Shown: one piece after another, positions 10,589 to 22,200 of the stretch
Layout of the letters: every line of letters starts with the position of its first letter
Position numbering within the stretch: the stretch's first letter is position 1
Source of the DNA: Fallopia convolvulus
Taxonomy: Eukaryota; Streptophyta; Magnoliopsida; Caryophyllales; Polygonaceae
Direction of reading: 5' to 3'
Assembly: GCA_964016875.1 (NCBI GenBank)
Contig: OZ024734.1
Coordinates: 54,418,622 to 54,482,621 of the forward strand
DNA length: 64,000 bases
Notes under the pieces: generated by a model
Seen by the model: only the letters and a program-made list of their open reading frames with translations
What the model was told of the DNA's origin: nothing
Databases searched by the model: none
Position numbers and translations under genes: made by a program

Positions 10589-11494
10589 TGTTGGATCGTG
10601 ACGCGTTAGTAACAATACAGGGAACTAGTAAGGTTCCCTGGACAGCGGAAATAAACAGTAAGAACACAGAATTTATAGAGGAAACCTTCTGTCCGACCAA
10701 CCAGTCGTAGAAAGAAAAACCTCTACCCCTAAGACTCTTTCTCAGAGGATTTTCAATAGAATATTTTTATTAAGTTTCAACGATTACAAGGCAAGTCTAG
10801 TAACTAAGGCTCCTACCAAAGTTCCCTTGGTAACTACGGCTCCGACCGAAGTTCAACCAACTAGACTTCTACAACCCTAAGCGTAAACCTAAATCGAAAG
10901 TAAACTACTGACTTACTTGTGGATTCTTCACCGGAAAAAGCCACACACTCATACACTTGAAAAGCTCTCTTCTCAAGTTCTTCGTCTTCAACCACTCGAA
11001 AGCCACACCTTTAACCCTAGCTATTTATAAGATAAGTCAAGTCTGATCTCACACGTAATTCTTGCCTAATTACGCTGATATTCCACTTAACAAATTCCAC
11101 ACAATAAGGAAAAAGATTGTTTGAGATTTCGGATCCTCAACCATGTCGATTTTTCCCAAAACCGAATGATCTCGGATTTCCCAAGATAAGATCGTGTGAA
11201 GATTGATCTTATCCTCTCTTTTATCTCCTTAAGCAACCGCCTACAGCTGTAGAATCTTCGTAGAAGATCGCTCGCAGAAGATAAGGTAACTTGCCATTTA
11301 TAGAAAGCCGCGTTCCTTCTCAGACGCACTTCCTAAATCTGTCACTCGTTCCCTCCATCGTTCCTCACGATGTTCCTTCACTCGTGACCATGTACCTGTT
11401 TTCCTGAAACACTTACATGTAGAAGCAAGTTATATTTACTAAGTTTGTTATCATCAAAACTAAGAGAAACCATGGAACAACTATTGTTCCAACA
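10589..11494 (-). repeat. 3' LTR of the Sirevirus-like Copia
   Basis: 906 bp, TGTTGG...CCAACA ends. On the minus strand it is downstream of the polypurine tract. An 80-codon ORF inside it also occurs in the other LTR and is not treated as a gene. Confidence 0.9.
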
Positions 11495-11508
11495 ATTTCC
11501 CCCTTTTT
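11495..11508 (-). other. Polypurine tract
   Basis: Minus-strand AAAAAGGGGGAAAT directly abuts the 3' LTR, the expected plus-strand primer site. Confidence 0.8.
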
Positions 11509-12781
11509 GATGATGACAAACCTATACAAAAATGCATGTCTAGAAACCAGTAGAAATATAGATCAGAAAAAAATTCCTGTGTGGTTCCCCCTTAACAAAT
11601 GCACTGTTGTTCCTACTCGTCAGAGGTAACAACTTATTCCCCCTCAGCCAAAGTTCCCTCTGTATTTCCTGGATAGAACGCATCTCTGCATTTTTCCTTA
11701 CTTCCCCCTTTTGACATCATCAAAAGGTCAACAATCATTAAGCAAAACATAGAGCAAATGAACAAATTTAATTGAAACTTGAACCATTCATAAGCAAAAG
11801 ATAGTTATTATTATAGATAATTTTCGCGGGAATCATAGCTAGAGAAAACAAAAAACATCAAAGTCTTAGCATCCAAGAGAAACGAATTAAAATTTAAAAG
11901 TGGGGATAGATAGGCTAGGGAACAAGAAAGGGTCCACAACATGGTTCGGAGGAGGTAGAATTAGCAGCAGCAGTGTCAGTGTCTCTCTTAGCCAGGTACC
12001 CAATGATTGTACTCAACTGAGAGGAAATCTTTTGAAGCTCGATCAACATCTTGGCATTAACACTTCCACCAACCTTCTTAACAATTTTCTTCGCCATATT
12101 TCCCTTTTGTATCACCTTGGAACTTCATCCTCGAGAAGTTTCTCATAACCAAGGGAAAGTTAAACTTCTCTTCAGTAACCCATAGATTTTTTTCTGAACT
12201 GTAGAAGTAACTTGATACGTTCCTTTTTCTTTTTCCTCCCCCTCTTTTTTGTTTCACCTCTAGAACACCTTTTCTGTTGGAGCTTTCGCTTCTTCACCCA
12301 CTACTTTTTGGATTCACATTCCCTTTGAGCATTGTTCCCCTCCTCGTTACCAAGAGTGGATAAAAGACTATGTTTGAACAGACAAGGGACTAGAGAAGTT
12401 CCATTCAAACCTTTTGTGGGTTGGGAATATTTTTGACATCCACACAATTATTCCCCGTTTAAAGGTGATAGAAAGAGGTTCATAGGGAACGTTTGTGTGG
12501 ACCAGGCTAAGGGACAGTCTTATAACCAACCATCATTTCGGCTTGAAGTGAGGGATAAAATAGATCAAGTTGGTTATTTTGGGCTAAAAAGAAATCTTGG
12601 ATGTAAGCAATTTTAGTTTCAGTTCCTTTTTAGCATGCAATATTTAACAATTTCTAATATATACAACATCTATGCATAGAGGAAAGATATAAGCCATTTA
12701 AAAACTTGTCAAATGATATGTAGTTACCTGAGATGTTACCTTTTTAGTCAGGCATTGAGGGAATAAAGGACCGGGACTTGT
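11509..12781 (-). other. Post-pol tail of the Copia element (possible env-like relic)
   Basis: About 1.27 kb lies between the end of RNase H and the PPT, longer than most Copia elements have. It holds only short frames. One minus-strand frame (12115-11915, 66 codons) includes KIVKKVGGSVNAKMLIELQK followed by a Leu/Ile heptad-like run. Sireviruses often carry an env-like or extra ORF in this position; here it would be fragmentary. Assignment is inference from position only. Confidence 0.35.
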
Positions 12782-15711
12782 TTACTCCAAGGAAATCATT
12801 CCTAGCAGCATCCTCAGATGTTCATAGGGTTTTCTATCCAAAGCCTTGGTGAAAATATCTGCCACTTGATTTTCAGTCCTACAATGATCCATCTTGATAA
12901 AACCTTTTTCAACATTATCTCTTAAGAAATGATGTCGAATATCTATATGTTTGGTTCTAGAGTGATGCACAGGATTTTTGGAGATATTGATGGCACTTGT
13001 ATTATCACATAAGATATGAATAGTTCCAAGAGACATACCGAAATCCACCAGTTGCTGTTTTAGCCACAATACCTGGAAACAACAGGCAGCTGCTGCGACA
13101 TACTCCGCTTCAGCCGTTGAAAGAGCAACTGAATTTTGCTTCTTTGATCAACATCAACACCATTTAGATCAGCATCAAGACGAGTATTAGGAGAAATAGG
13201 GGTATCAAAACTCTTTGTAGAATCCATACCGTACTTCTTCAACAGTTCCTTGATGTACTTTTGTTGATGTACCTTTGTTCCCTCATCAGTTTGCACCACT
13301 TGTAGTCCAAGAAAGAAAGTGAGCTCTCCGATCATGCTCATTTCAAACTCACTGCTCATAAGATTCTTGAAGCTTTCTACAAGTTTGGGGTTAGTAGAAC
13401 CAAATATAATATCATCAACATAAACTTGAACTACTAAAACCTCACCAACTTGTTCCCTTAGGAACAATGTTTTGTCGATCACACCACGTTTGTAACCATT
13501 GGCTAATAGAAACTGAGCGAATCTATCGTACCAAGCACGAGGAGCCTGCTTAAGGCCATAAAGAGCTTTATCCAACACATAGACATGGTCAGGGTGATCA
13601 ACATCTTCAAATCCTGGAGGTTGTAGAACATAGACCTCCTCTTGTAGGTAACCATTCAGGAATGCTGTCTTCACGTCCATTTGATACAACTTGAATCTCT
13701 TGTGAGCAACATAGGCGATTAGAAGACGGATGGCTTCTATTCTTGCAACAGGAGCATACGTTTCATCGTAGTCAATTCCTTCTTGTTGATTGTATCCTTT
13801 TGCTACAAGTCTCGCCTTGTTCCTTGTGACAGCTCCAGTGTCATCAAATTTATTCCTGAAAACCCACTTTGTTCCTATAGCCATCTTGTGCTTTGGCTTG
13901 GGAACTAGTCTCCATACATTATTCCTCTCAAACTGGTGTAGTTCCTCTTGCATAGCAACTATCCACTCAGGGTCTTTTAATGCTTCCTTCACATTCTTTG
14001 GCTTTGCAAGAGAGATAAACGCATTGAAAGCACAAAAATTCTTAATAGAGGAACGAGTAAGCACACCTTTGTCGTACGGAGTGATGATGTTGTCAACAGG
14101 ATGATCCCTCTTTTGATGATAGTTTCTGACTTCAATCTGAGTGGGATCTGTGCTTGACTCCTCTTGTTCCTGTTGGCTTGTCGTTCCATGTGATGTTCCT
14201 TCTCCATGATCTTCCTCAATGTCTTCATTCTGAGAAGTATCATCTTCTGGAACCAATGCACTTTCTGTGTCATCTCCATCCAAGTCAGGACTAGGAGATA
14301 TAACATTGTTATCTGGAACTTGTGTACTTGAATCTGGATCGACTTCATCATCTGAATCTGAGTTTAGAACCTTCAGTGCATCCTCGTTACTAGCCAGGTT
14401 CCCTCCATTTTTGGACTCGTCAAAGACAACATGAATGCTTTCTTCAAACTTCTTAGTCCTTTTATTGAACACCTTGTAAGCCTTACTGTTGGATGCGTAC
14501 CCCAGAAAGATGCCTTCATCACTCCTTGGATCAAACTTGTCTAGCTCGTCTTTTCCATTGTTGTGAATGAAACACCTGCATCCAAAGACTTTCAAGTGGG
14601 AAATATTCGGCTTTCTACCCTTGATTAGTTCATATGGAGTTTTTGAAAAGTTGGAACGTATGGTGACTCGATTTATGATGTAGCAAGCGGTACCGACTGC
14701 CTCAGCCCAAAAGGACCGAGGCAAGTTACTTGCCAACATCATAGTACGAGCCATGTTCTGTAGTGTTCCATTCTTTCTTTCTGCAACGCCGTTTTGTTGA
14801 GGATTCCTCGGCGCAGAGAAGTTCTGAGACACTCCATGTTCATCACAATAGCTATGGAACATGGAATTCTTGAACTCTGTTCCGTTGTCAGATCTGATAG
14901 CTTTCAGTTTTTGTTCTGTTGATGCTTCTACTTTCTTGATCCAGCTTTTAAATGCCATGAACGTCTCGTCTTTGGAACCTAGAAAGAGAGTCCATGTATA
15001 TCTAGTAAAATCATCAACAATAACAAAAATGTACCTGCTACCACCATGACTTCTCACCCACATGGGACCGCACAAATCCATGTGTACCATGTCAAGAGGA
15101 TGAGAGGTGCTCACTGACAACTTTGACTGAAAAGATGACTTGCTTTGTTTTCCTTTCACACACTCTTCACATAAGCTTTCTTTTTCTGCAAGAACCTTGG
15201 GTAGTCCTATCACCAGATTTTGTGAGTAGAGTTTGTGGATTCCTCGATGGTTAGCGTGACCAAACCTCCTATGCCAGAGATCAGTTTTGTCGGCTATTGT
15301 AACAAAGCAGAGTTCTTCTTGTGGTTGGAAACTTGAGTCGACATAATACACATTGTTTCGCCTCTTTCCTTTCAGGACCACAAGATTTAGTTTCATATTC
15401 TTGATCATACATCCATCTGAGGTAAAGGTTACCTCGTTTCTCCCTTGGTCACAAAGTTGAGCAATACTCAACAAGTTGTAACTAAGACCTTTCACCAAGC
15501 TTACGTCTCTAACGCTGATTTTATCATTTAGCTTGACTTCACCTGTTCCAATGATTTCTCCTTGATTGTTGTTGCCAAAGGAAATGTTTCCTCCAGCGTT
15601 GTTTTGGAGTGAGGACAGAATACTCTTGTTCCCTGTCATGTGACATGAACACCCGTTGTCAAGGACCCAGCGGACGTTCCCCCTCACTTCAACCTGCAAG
15701 AAAGAAATCAC
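12782..15711 (-). pseudogene. Copia pol (protease-integrase-RT-RNase H), deleted and frameshifted
   Basis: A long frame (15711-13060, 883 codons) holds in order: the protease active-site region reading LDNGCSCHMTG near residues 17-27, where Copia normally has D-S-G; GAG-pre-integrase H-x3-H and C-x2-C; integrase with MDLCGP, SDNGTEF and PQQNGVAER (the D, D, E triad is visible); a variable acidic linker; and reverse transcriptase with KARLVAKGYNQ, QMDVKTAFLNG and YVDDIIFGS. At about 13150 the frame jumps from the end of RT straight into the STAEAEY region of RNase H. The thumb/connection and the first part of RNase H are therefore missing, and the remainder (13069-12782: CDNTSAI, RTKHIDIRHHFL, VADIFTKALD) is in another phase. 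No enzyme made from this would be complete. Confidence 0.9.
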
Positions 15712-17719
15712 GTTTTAACGACCCCGGCCTGCTTAGCCTTCCCGGGTCGGTTAGCATAGCTCACAGAGTGATAAATTTGAGATTGCACTAAAGTAGCTTT
15801 CTGTGAACTCTTGGAACTAGAAGCAATATTGGAGGGATCAACATGATTTTTCCCTTTTTCATTTTTAGAATCTTGCTTCTTTTGAGGTTGTGGGGCCTGT
15901 TTCTTTCTTTTCTGATGAGATTTATCATACCCTTGATTTTTCTTACCAAACCACTGTTTCTTGTTGTTCCTTGTATTCTGGTTTTGAGCCCTTTTGTTTG
16001 ACATTTCTAGTCTAACCTTACAGTCTTTTTGAACATGACCTCCCCCACCACAGTGATAGCACACCCTATAGTATTCACCAAGATAGCGTTTAGGATGTGG
16101 TTTCTGGAGGGTTCGTTCCTTGGAAGGAACTTTATGCTGGTTCCCTTGAGACTGTTTTAGGTATATTTTATGAGCCGTTTTTCCATAATACCATTCAGAG
16201 TTGTCATTAAGATTACTTTCAAGAATTTTGACTCTACTTTCTAGATGAATTACCTTATCTCTAGCGGATTGAAGTTCCCTAGGTTTTCTTTCCATTTTCT
16301 CTTCAAAGGTAAGATCATCCGGAGGATATTCAGATTTGTTTTTACCATAACCAATACCAGACCTAGCAGGACAGAACTCAATCTGAGTTCGTTTACTTAG
16401 TTCATGCTCTAATTCTTCATTTTTGAGTTTGTGAACAAGTAAATCTGACCTAAGTTCGTTATTGGTTTCAGTTAGAGTCTTAATATCTTTCTTATAATCT
16501 TCACATTCTGAACAAGGAACAACTGAAGTAACAGTAGTTTTTGATAATTTTTCTTCAAGATTTAGACATTTCTCATCAGAAGTTTCTATTTCATCTTGCA
16601 TCTTTAAATTATCTTTAAACAACTTTTTAACAAGGATAACAAGATCAGACTGTTTAGCACTCTCTATACTAGAAAGAAATTGTTCAGGAGTTACCTCTTA
16701 ATTAACATCTTCAGTCTTCAGAGCCATGGCACAGATCTTTGAATCAGATTCATCATCTGAGTCAAGATCCCAAGCAACGATGTAGGCCTTCTTCTTCTCG
16801 TTCCCAGTGTCGTTACCTTTGGGACAACTCTTTGCATAGTGACCTTTTTCCTGACAGTTGTAACAAGTAACGTCTTTGAGCTCCTTCTTCTCAAAGTTGA
16901 TTCTTTCCTTCATGGCACCTTGCTTCTTGCCTCTCCTATAGAAGGATCTCATTGCTTTGGTTATGAGAGCTACGTCAGAATCTTTTCCTAGTTCACCGTC
17001 AATTCCTGCAGAGATATTTTCAATGGCCCTTTCCACTTTAAGAGCAATTCCCTTGCTAGAGCTTGAAGCACCACTGTTCTTTTTCTCATATCGCTCATAG
17101 TCAGTCAGTTTTCCAAAGATCTCATGAAGTTTGCAAGTCTTTGTAATTGGGTTCTCCTTGAGAAGTCCTCTTGTAACTACGTACGTGGGACCTAAGTCAT
17201 CTACAATTGCAGAGACTTTCTCAGCATGAGTGACAGATTTCCCAATTCCAAGATGATTAATGCGATTGACCAAGCCTTCAAACCGAGATTGGTATGTGGC
17301 TATAGTTTCTCCATCTATCATCCTGAACTTGTAGAACTCCTTCTTAACGTCCTTTTGATGGCTCTCTTTCAGATCAACGCTACCAATGTGCATTTGCTCA
17401 ATGGCTTCCCATGCTTCTTTGGCAGTGTCACAGTTGACTACCCTTAGGAGATCTTAGCACCCAAGGCATTGTTTAGTAACATTTGTGCCTTGTAGTTCTT
17501 CTCCATTCCTGTCCATTCAGATTGGCCCCATTCTGACTTCTTGTCCTTCTTTGCTTCAAAAACGACATAATCTCCATCTTCAATAACTGACCATGCTTGG
17601 TAGTCATTGCTTTTGAGCCAGGTGGCGAAGAGCTTCTTCCAGTGGTCATATTCTCCAGGAACAAGCAGTGGAGGCTTGTTGTTTCCAATTCCGACGTTGT
17701 GGTTGTTGTTCGAAGTCAT
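15708..17719 (-). pseudogene. Copia gag, frameshift plus nonsense
   Basis: It starts at ATG 17719, 54 bp inside the 5' LTR/PBS boundary. The N-terminal part (LLVPGEYDHWKKLFATWLKS) resembles the UBN2/retrotrans-gag domain. Near 17447 the phase shifts (consistent with a 2-bp gain or 1-bp loss), and the second block continues with CYNCQEKGHYAKSC, a CX2CX4HX4C zinc knuckle. TAA at 16698-16700 stops this frame. The same frame reopens to 15708 with a Lys/Glu-rich, coiled-coil-like region and a second knuckle, CYHCGGGGHVQKDC. Two knuckles and a coiled coil are usual in Sirevirus Gag. Pol follows in a different phase. Confidence 0.85.
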
Positions 17720-17755
17720 TCTGTATTCCTGCACTAACACACAATCTAGAGCAAA

Positions 17756-17771
17756 CCTGCTCTGATACCAA
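17756..17771 (-). other. Primer-binding site (initiator tRNA-Met)
   Basis: Minus-strand ATTGGTATCAGAGCAG follows the 5' LTR end. TGGTATCAGAGC is the standard plant PBS complementary to the 3' end of initiator tRNA-Met. Confidence 0.85.
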
Positions 17772-17772
17772 T

Positions 17773-18678
17773 TGTTGGATCGTGACGCGTTAGTAACAAT
17801 ACAGGGAACTAGTAAGGTTCCCTGGACAGCGGAAATAAACAGTAAGAACACAGAATTTATAGAGGAAACCTTCTGTCCGACCAACCAGTCGTAGAAAGAA
17901 AAACCTCTACCCCTAAGACTCTTTCTCAGAGGATTTTCAATAGAATACTTTTATTAAGTTTCAACGATTACAAGGCAAGTCTAGTAACTAAGGCTCCTAC
18001 CAAAGTTCCCTTGGTAACTACGGCTCCGACCGAAGTTCAACCAACTAGACTTCTACAACCCTAAGCGTAAACCTAAATCGAAAGTAAACTACTGACTTAC
18101 TTGTGGATTCTTCACCGGAAAAAGCCACACACTCATACACTTGAAAAGCTCTCTTCTCAAGTTCTTCGTCTTCAACCACTCGAAAGCCACACCTTTAACC
18201 CTAGCTATTTATAAGATAAGTCAAGTCTGATCTCACACGTAATTCTTGCCTAATTACGCTGATATTCCACTTAACAAATCCCACACAATAAGGAAAAAGA
18301 TTGTTTGTGATTTCGGATCCTCAACCATGTCGATTTTTCCCAAAACCGAATGATCTTGGATTTCCCAAGATAAGATCGTGTGAAGATTGATCTTATCCTC
18401 TCTTTTATCTCCTTAAGCAACCGCCTACAGCTGTAGAATCTTCGTAGAAGATCGCTCGCAGAAGATAAGGTAACTTGCCATTTATAGAAAGCCGCGTTCC
18501 TTCTCAGACGCACTTCCTAAATCTGTCACTCGTTCCCTCCATCGTTCCTCACGATGTTCCTTCACTCGTGACCATGTACCTGTTTTCCTGAAACACTTAC
18601 ATGTAGAAGCAACTTATATTTACTAAGTTTGTTATCATCAAAACTAAGAGAAATCATGGAACAACTGTTGTTCCAACA
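17773..18678 (-). repeat. 5' LTR of the Sirevirus-like Copia
   Basis: 906 bp, same length as 10589-11494, with seven substitutions noticed by eye and no indels. A TATTTATAAG (about 18206-18215 plus strand; the minus strand reads CTTATAAATA) is a candidate core promoter element. Confidence 0.9.
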
Positions 18679-18683
18679 ATTCT

Positions 18684-19071
18684 AATCATACTTATTTTAG
18701 AAAAATATATAATTTTATGAGTGGAGCTTTTAACCAAAAATAACCACACAATTAGTGTTAACAAGAATGATACATACGTGCTGATCTAAGAAATGTAACA
18801 TTGTTATCATTATTGTAATTGAGCTGGCATGTATATATCGTGTGCTTATTGTGAATTTTACCGAGATATGCTAATTTCCTCTAAAAATAAGTATATACAT
18901 TTTAGTTTTTATTTTGATAAAAAAAATCTCATCTAGGTGCATGTTATTCTAAATTTTTCGGATGGGGAAAGAAATTAGCTAGGGATCACTTAAAGTATTT
19001 TTTCGGATGAGGCCGGTTTCAAAAAATTTGAATCAATTGTAATCAGAATGTAGGAGATATGATTGAACGAT
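18684..19071. other. Intergenic AT-rich spacer
   Basis: Nothing supportable seen. Confidence 0.3.
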
Positions 19072-19450
19072 TCAACAATGTAGTCCACAATCCACCACAA
19101 AGTTGCATTTTCGGAAGATATGAGAAACGCTCCAACACTGAAAACAGGCAAGGAAGTAAAAGATGTTAGACCTGATCAATTCAATCTCCAGTGGACAACG
19201 CAGATAACCAAGATTCAAGAACGACATTAACCAATTGCAAATTATTGCATGTGACTTGGGTATGAGGAAAGCCACTTCGGATGACTTTGAAAATCCCTTG
19301 GCGCACAACGATAGCCTCGGTCATCAGAATGGACCGACAACCTATCGATCCTTCGTCAAAATGAATTGGTGAGCCAAAGTGATCGTGGAGAATGAACCCA
19401 AAGTTGTTATAAAAAGATAATAGAGTAAGGTAGCTAGATGCTAGCTCAAA
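19072..19450 (-). pseudogene. RNase H-like (RVT_3) fragment, probably LINE-derived
   Basis: One minus-strand frame gives FILHDHFGSPIHF, then MTEAIVVRQGIFKVIRSGFP and TCNNLQLVNVV. This matches the plant RVT_3 order: a beta strand with the G-x-hydrophobic segment, the A-E-A helix, and the E-S-D-S-x-x-L/V segment (here degraded to TCNN). An overlapping frame supplies a SHIFRKCNFVVD-like end (R-x-x-N-x-x-V/A-D). At least one frameshift is needed. It may be the 3' end of a non-LTR retrotransposon or a host RNase H-like gene fragment. Confidence 0.5.
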
Positions 19451-19654
19451 GCCTTTCGATAAGGTTTTATTTAAATGGGAAAAACATATATGTGTGAGCT
19501 GAAAAAAAAGGACATGTATGTAGCACATTAATTTACAAATAAGGAAAACGTGGGCACGAAGAATGTGGATGGTGTATATATTGAGCAATTTTACAAGAAG
19601 GGTCCTTACTCCTTAGGGTGTGGCACGCATTAAGAAGTTAACATTACAGATTAT

Positions 19655-19902
19655 GGATTTGGTTGAAATGAAATAAACTCTTATTCTAAAACGTAAAACG
19701 AATGCACTTTTTCAGTTTGTAGTGCTCTTTTCATATAAAATGCAGTCCGAAAAAGTGAACTACAAAAAGTACGAAAAGTGCACTGAAAAATACGAAAAGT
19801 GCAAATCCGAAAAAATGCAATCCGAAATAGGAAAAATGCACTACAAACTAGGAAAAATGCATTCGTTTCAGGATAAGAGTTCGTTTCATTTGAACCAAAC
19901 TC
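19655..19902. mobile_element. Mutator-type MITE, copy 1
   Basis: 248 bp. The two ends form an inverted repeat of about 50 bp (GGTTGAAATGAAA...AACTCTTAT on the left; the complement of ATAAGAGTTCGTTTCATTTG on the right). The centre is made of AAAAGTGCA/CGAAAAGTGCA repeats shared with 34471-34662. Flanking decamers TACAGATTAT and TAGAAATTAT match at 8 of 10, consistent with an old 9-10 bp Mutator-type target duplication. A short ORF inside is just the repeats. Confidence 0.65.
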
Positions 19903-20462
19903 TAGAAATTATTTCTAAATTATTTTTTAATTGGAATAGATAAAGTCTAGGAGAAAAAAGATTTATATTAATTTACACTTATAAGTTAAGGGTAAATTAA
20001 TATAAATCTTTTAGTTCTCATTCCCTTGGATTGGAGAGCAAGATATCGCTTGCTCGGACGACAAGGCGTGTCGGCCGACCCTAAAGATAGGATTTTCGAC
20101 CTTCTCTCTCTCTCCTCCATTATAAGATCGTCATGTACTATAGGCACATTCATACTCATTGAACTCGCTCGCAAGTCTTACCTTTACCTCGACGTTCAAT
20201 CGACAAATTGCTCTTTTAACTTAGGCATCAAAGGTGGATTAGGGGAGCCCCGCCCCCTGTGTCCATTGTTTTGCAATTTCTAGGTTGAAGAATAAGCTTG
20301 GAATGGAATGTGAAGAGACGAATCAAGAGGAGTATTAAAGACGAATTTTTATGCACTAATTAACGAATACCATGACTTAGTTTAGGGTTTGGATCCAATA
20401 AAAACTATAAAACTTTTTATTAAAGCCTCTCACAAATATATAAAACTTAAAGAAATGTAAAT
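19903..20462. other. Spacer, no assignable gene
   Basis: About 20030-20280 is open on both strands for 60-85 codons and less AT-rich, but without recognisable motifs. It may be a gene or element fragment. Confidence 0.25.
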
Positions 20463-20670
20463 TATTTTTTTTTTTGTTAATTAGGTAAGAATTAGGAGGC
20501 ACTCTCCTCTGGGAGGGCGTCCTAGCGCATCCAAGCAGATGAGAACTTACTTTTAGATGATTCCTGATGACATCAACAGGGAGGCTATGGCCCAACTTGA
20601 CAATTTTATCGGCCATAGAATTACAAATCTTGTTGTCAAGTCGTTGTTCGATGCTTCACTAACATCTCAT
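20463..20670 (-). pseudogene. LINE 3' terminus relic
   Basis: Minus-strand frame NSMADKIVKLGHSLPVD resembles the N-x-x-A-D-x-L-A-K-L-G end of a LINE RNase H domain. It is followed about 120 bp downstream by a poly(A) tail (T run on the plus strand, 20464-20475). Only the terminus remains. Confidence 0.4.
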
Positions 20671-21081
20671 GAGTCAAGTCATATCTAGAGCCAGAACTAG
20701 GTGAGCCCATTTTGACCATGTTAAAATAGCACATAGACCCCTTTCCAACCAAGTTTGTAGAGCAGACAAACTCAAAACCTCTACTATCAATACATTATAT
20801 TATTTTACTTTTCAATTAAAATATAATTTTTTCCCATAATATTAAGTTGGTTTGGCAAACGGCCTGTGGTTTTGACGGAGGCCATTATTCTTCGTCAAAA
20901 GATTCTTGAGACCACCCAACATGGCATTTTCCATATTCAGATTGAGGGTGATAACTTCAGGCAAATCAAAGCTATGTAAAGTGACTGGAGTTTCCCTTGA
21001 GAAATTAAGTTGATTCGGTTGGACATCATGTAGATGCTTACCCTGTTTCAGAGTTGAAGCATTTCCCATATTTTTTGGGAA
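20671..21081. other. Spacer
   Basis: A minus-strand 75-codon frame (20842-21069) with a QPNQLNFSRETPVTLHSFDL-type sequence is unassigned. Otherwise AT-rich. Confidence 0.25.
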
Positions 21082-21228
21082 ATCAACACTGTGGCAGACT
21101 ACATCCTACGCTCGTCCCGACATATTTCTTCTATTCCAATTGCGGCTGTTTTAGGCCTTGACCTCATCCGTAAGGATGCTCTAGGGTAGTCAACTACTCG
21201 CTAGTTTCCTTATCAAAAAAATAATAAA
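21082..21228 (+). pseudogene. LINE 3' end relic (plus strand)
   Basis: 36 codons from 21082 to TAG 21187-21189 read INTVADYILRSSRHISSIP and then LDLIRKDALG. The N-x-V-A-D-x-(L/I) motif marks the end of a LINE RNase H domain and the remainder fits the short C-terminal tail. An A-rich tail begins at about 21213 (TCAAAAAAATAATAAAA). Confidence 0.5.
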
Positions 21229-21458
21229 ATTTTATGATTTTATGATCCGATCTAAAAATCACCTTACGATTCGATTTGAGAATTTTGATACTCACAAAAT
21301 TGGTTTGGTGGTTTGGTCTACAGTAAAAGCCTAAGAAAACCACTCCAAAGTAATTAAAGAACATTATAGTTTTTATCAAGAAGATCCCAATTCTAATGTG
21401 ATTTTGTTTTTGGGTCAAAACAATTGTAACTAGATTGGGTAGTAGCATAACTATTCTA

Positions 21459-21460
<2 letters not shown>

Positions 21461-21489
<29 letters not shown>

Positions 21490-21500
21490 AAGAAGAAGAG
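21461..21500. repeat. (AGA)n / (GAA)n microsatellite
   Basis: About 13 uninterrupted trinucleotide repeats. It generates a poly-Ser reading on the minus strand that is not a gene. Confidence 0.9.
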
Positions 21501-22200
21501 AGGACCCCCACCACTAAGGAATTGTCTGCAGCTGCCTAAAGGAGAGGGTACTTGACCGAACAATCACTTTAGTTTTGATGGATGATCGGCAAAGCACTTA
21601 CTCAAACCACACACCAACATGGGGCCCTTTTCGATCCCTATTAACTCACATGTGTACTATTTTCTAATTAATTACTTTTTGGGGGCCATTTTGCAATTCA
21701 TCCCCCCATTAATCCACCGAAAGCCCTAATTCAATACTCCCCCCCTCAAATGTTCATTTTTACGAGTGTCGTCGATCTTTTGCTTTGGACCTACATAGTA
21801 CCCTCTGTAGTTAATATCCTATTTTAATGCTTTGTTTTGGGGACCATATGTGCTTTAATTACTTTCTTAATGAGTGGTTTAATTATAGGGTTGATCGATC
21901 TAGTGGTGCACTAAAGGTATTTTGTATGCATTTGGAAGTTCATATATACAACCTTTTGGTGTAGATTAAGTAGGGTGGAGACATCATCCTGTCAGGAAAT
22001 AAACATGAACACACTTTAATTACGGTTTATCTTTTATGAGTGATTTAATTATGGGTTGATGGATCTAGTTAGTGATGATCGAATGTATTTTGTGTGATTT
22101 GGATCTTCATACAACCTTTTGGTGCAAATACAAGATTGGTCAATTCATGTAAGGAAAATATAAGCGTCATTTTATCTATGCACATATTTGGAAGGTAATG
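21501..22200. other. Intergenic spacer with a diverged internal repeat
   Basis: Two related stretches near 21850-21970 and 22010-22110 share the wording GATTTAATTATGGGTTGATGGATCTAGT / CAACCTTTTGGTG. This suggests an old local duplication of about 150 bp. No gene seen. Confidence 0.35.

Larger units (their letters stand above)
10589..18678 (-). mobile_element. Copia LTR retrotransposon, Sirevirus-like, non-functional
   Basis: An 8.09-kb element reading on the minus strand, with 906-bp LTRs at both ends and a perfect 5-bp target duplication ATTCT (10584-10588, 18679-18683). The order from the 5' LTR is PBS, gag, protease, integrase, RT, RNase H, a 1.3-kb tail, PPT and 3' LTR. The protease-integrase-RT order is diagnostic of Copia. 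The long gag with two zinc knuckles and a coiled-coil-like stretch, the long post-pol tail and the EFEMSMIGELTFFLGLQ wording fit the Sirevirus (SIRE/Maximus) lineage. By eye the two LTRs differ at only 7 of 906 positions, so insertion was recent, yet gag and pol are broken. It would need proteins in trans to move. Confidence 0.92.

Noticed and set aside
11087..11329. 80-codon minus-strand ORF, repeated at 18271-18513
   Set aside because: Lies wholly inside both copies of the Copia LTR; it is duplicated because the LTR is, and has no domain features.
13790..14104. Plus-strand ORFs antisense to Copia pol (also 14861-15049, 38271-38835, 38879-39398)
   Set aside because: Shadows of the coding strand of the Copia elements; no independent motifs.
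21194..21514. 106-codon minus ORF with a poly-Ser start
   Set aside because: Produced by the (GAA)n microsatellite and AT-rich flank.
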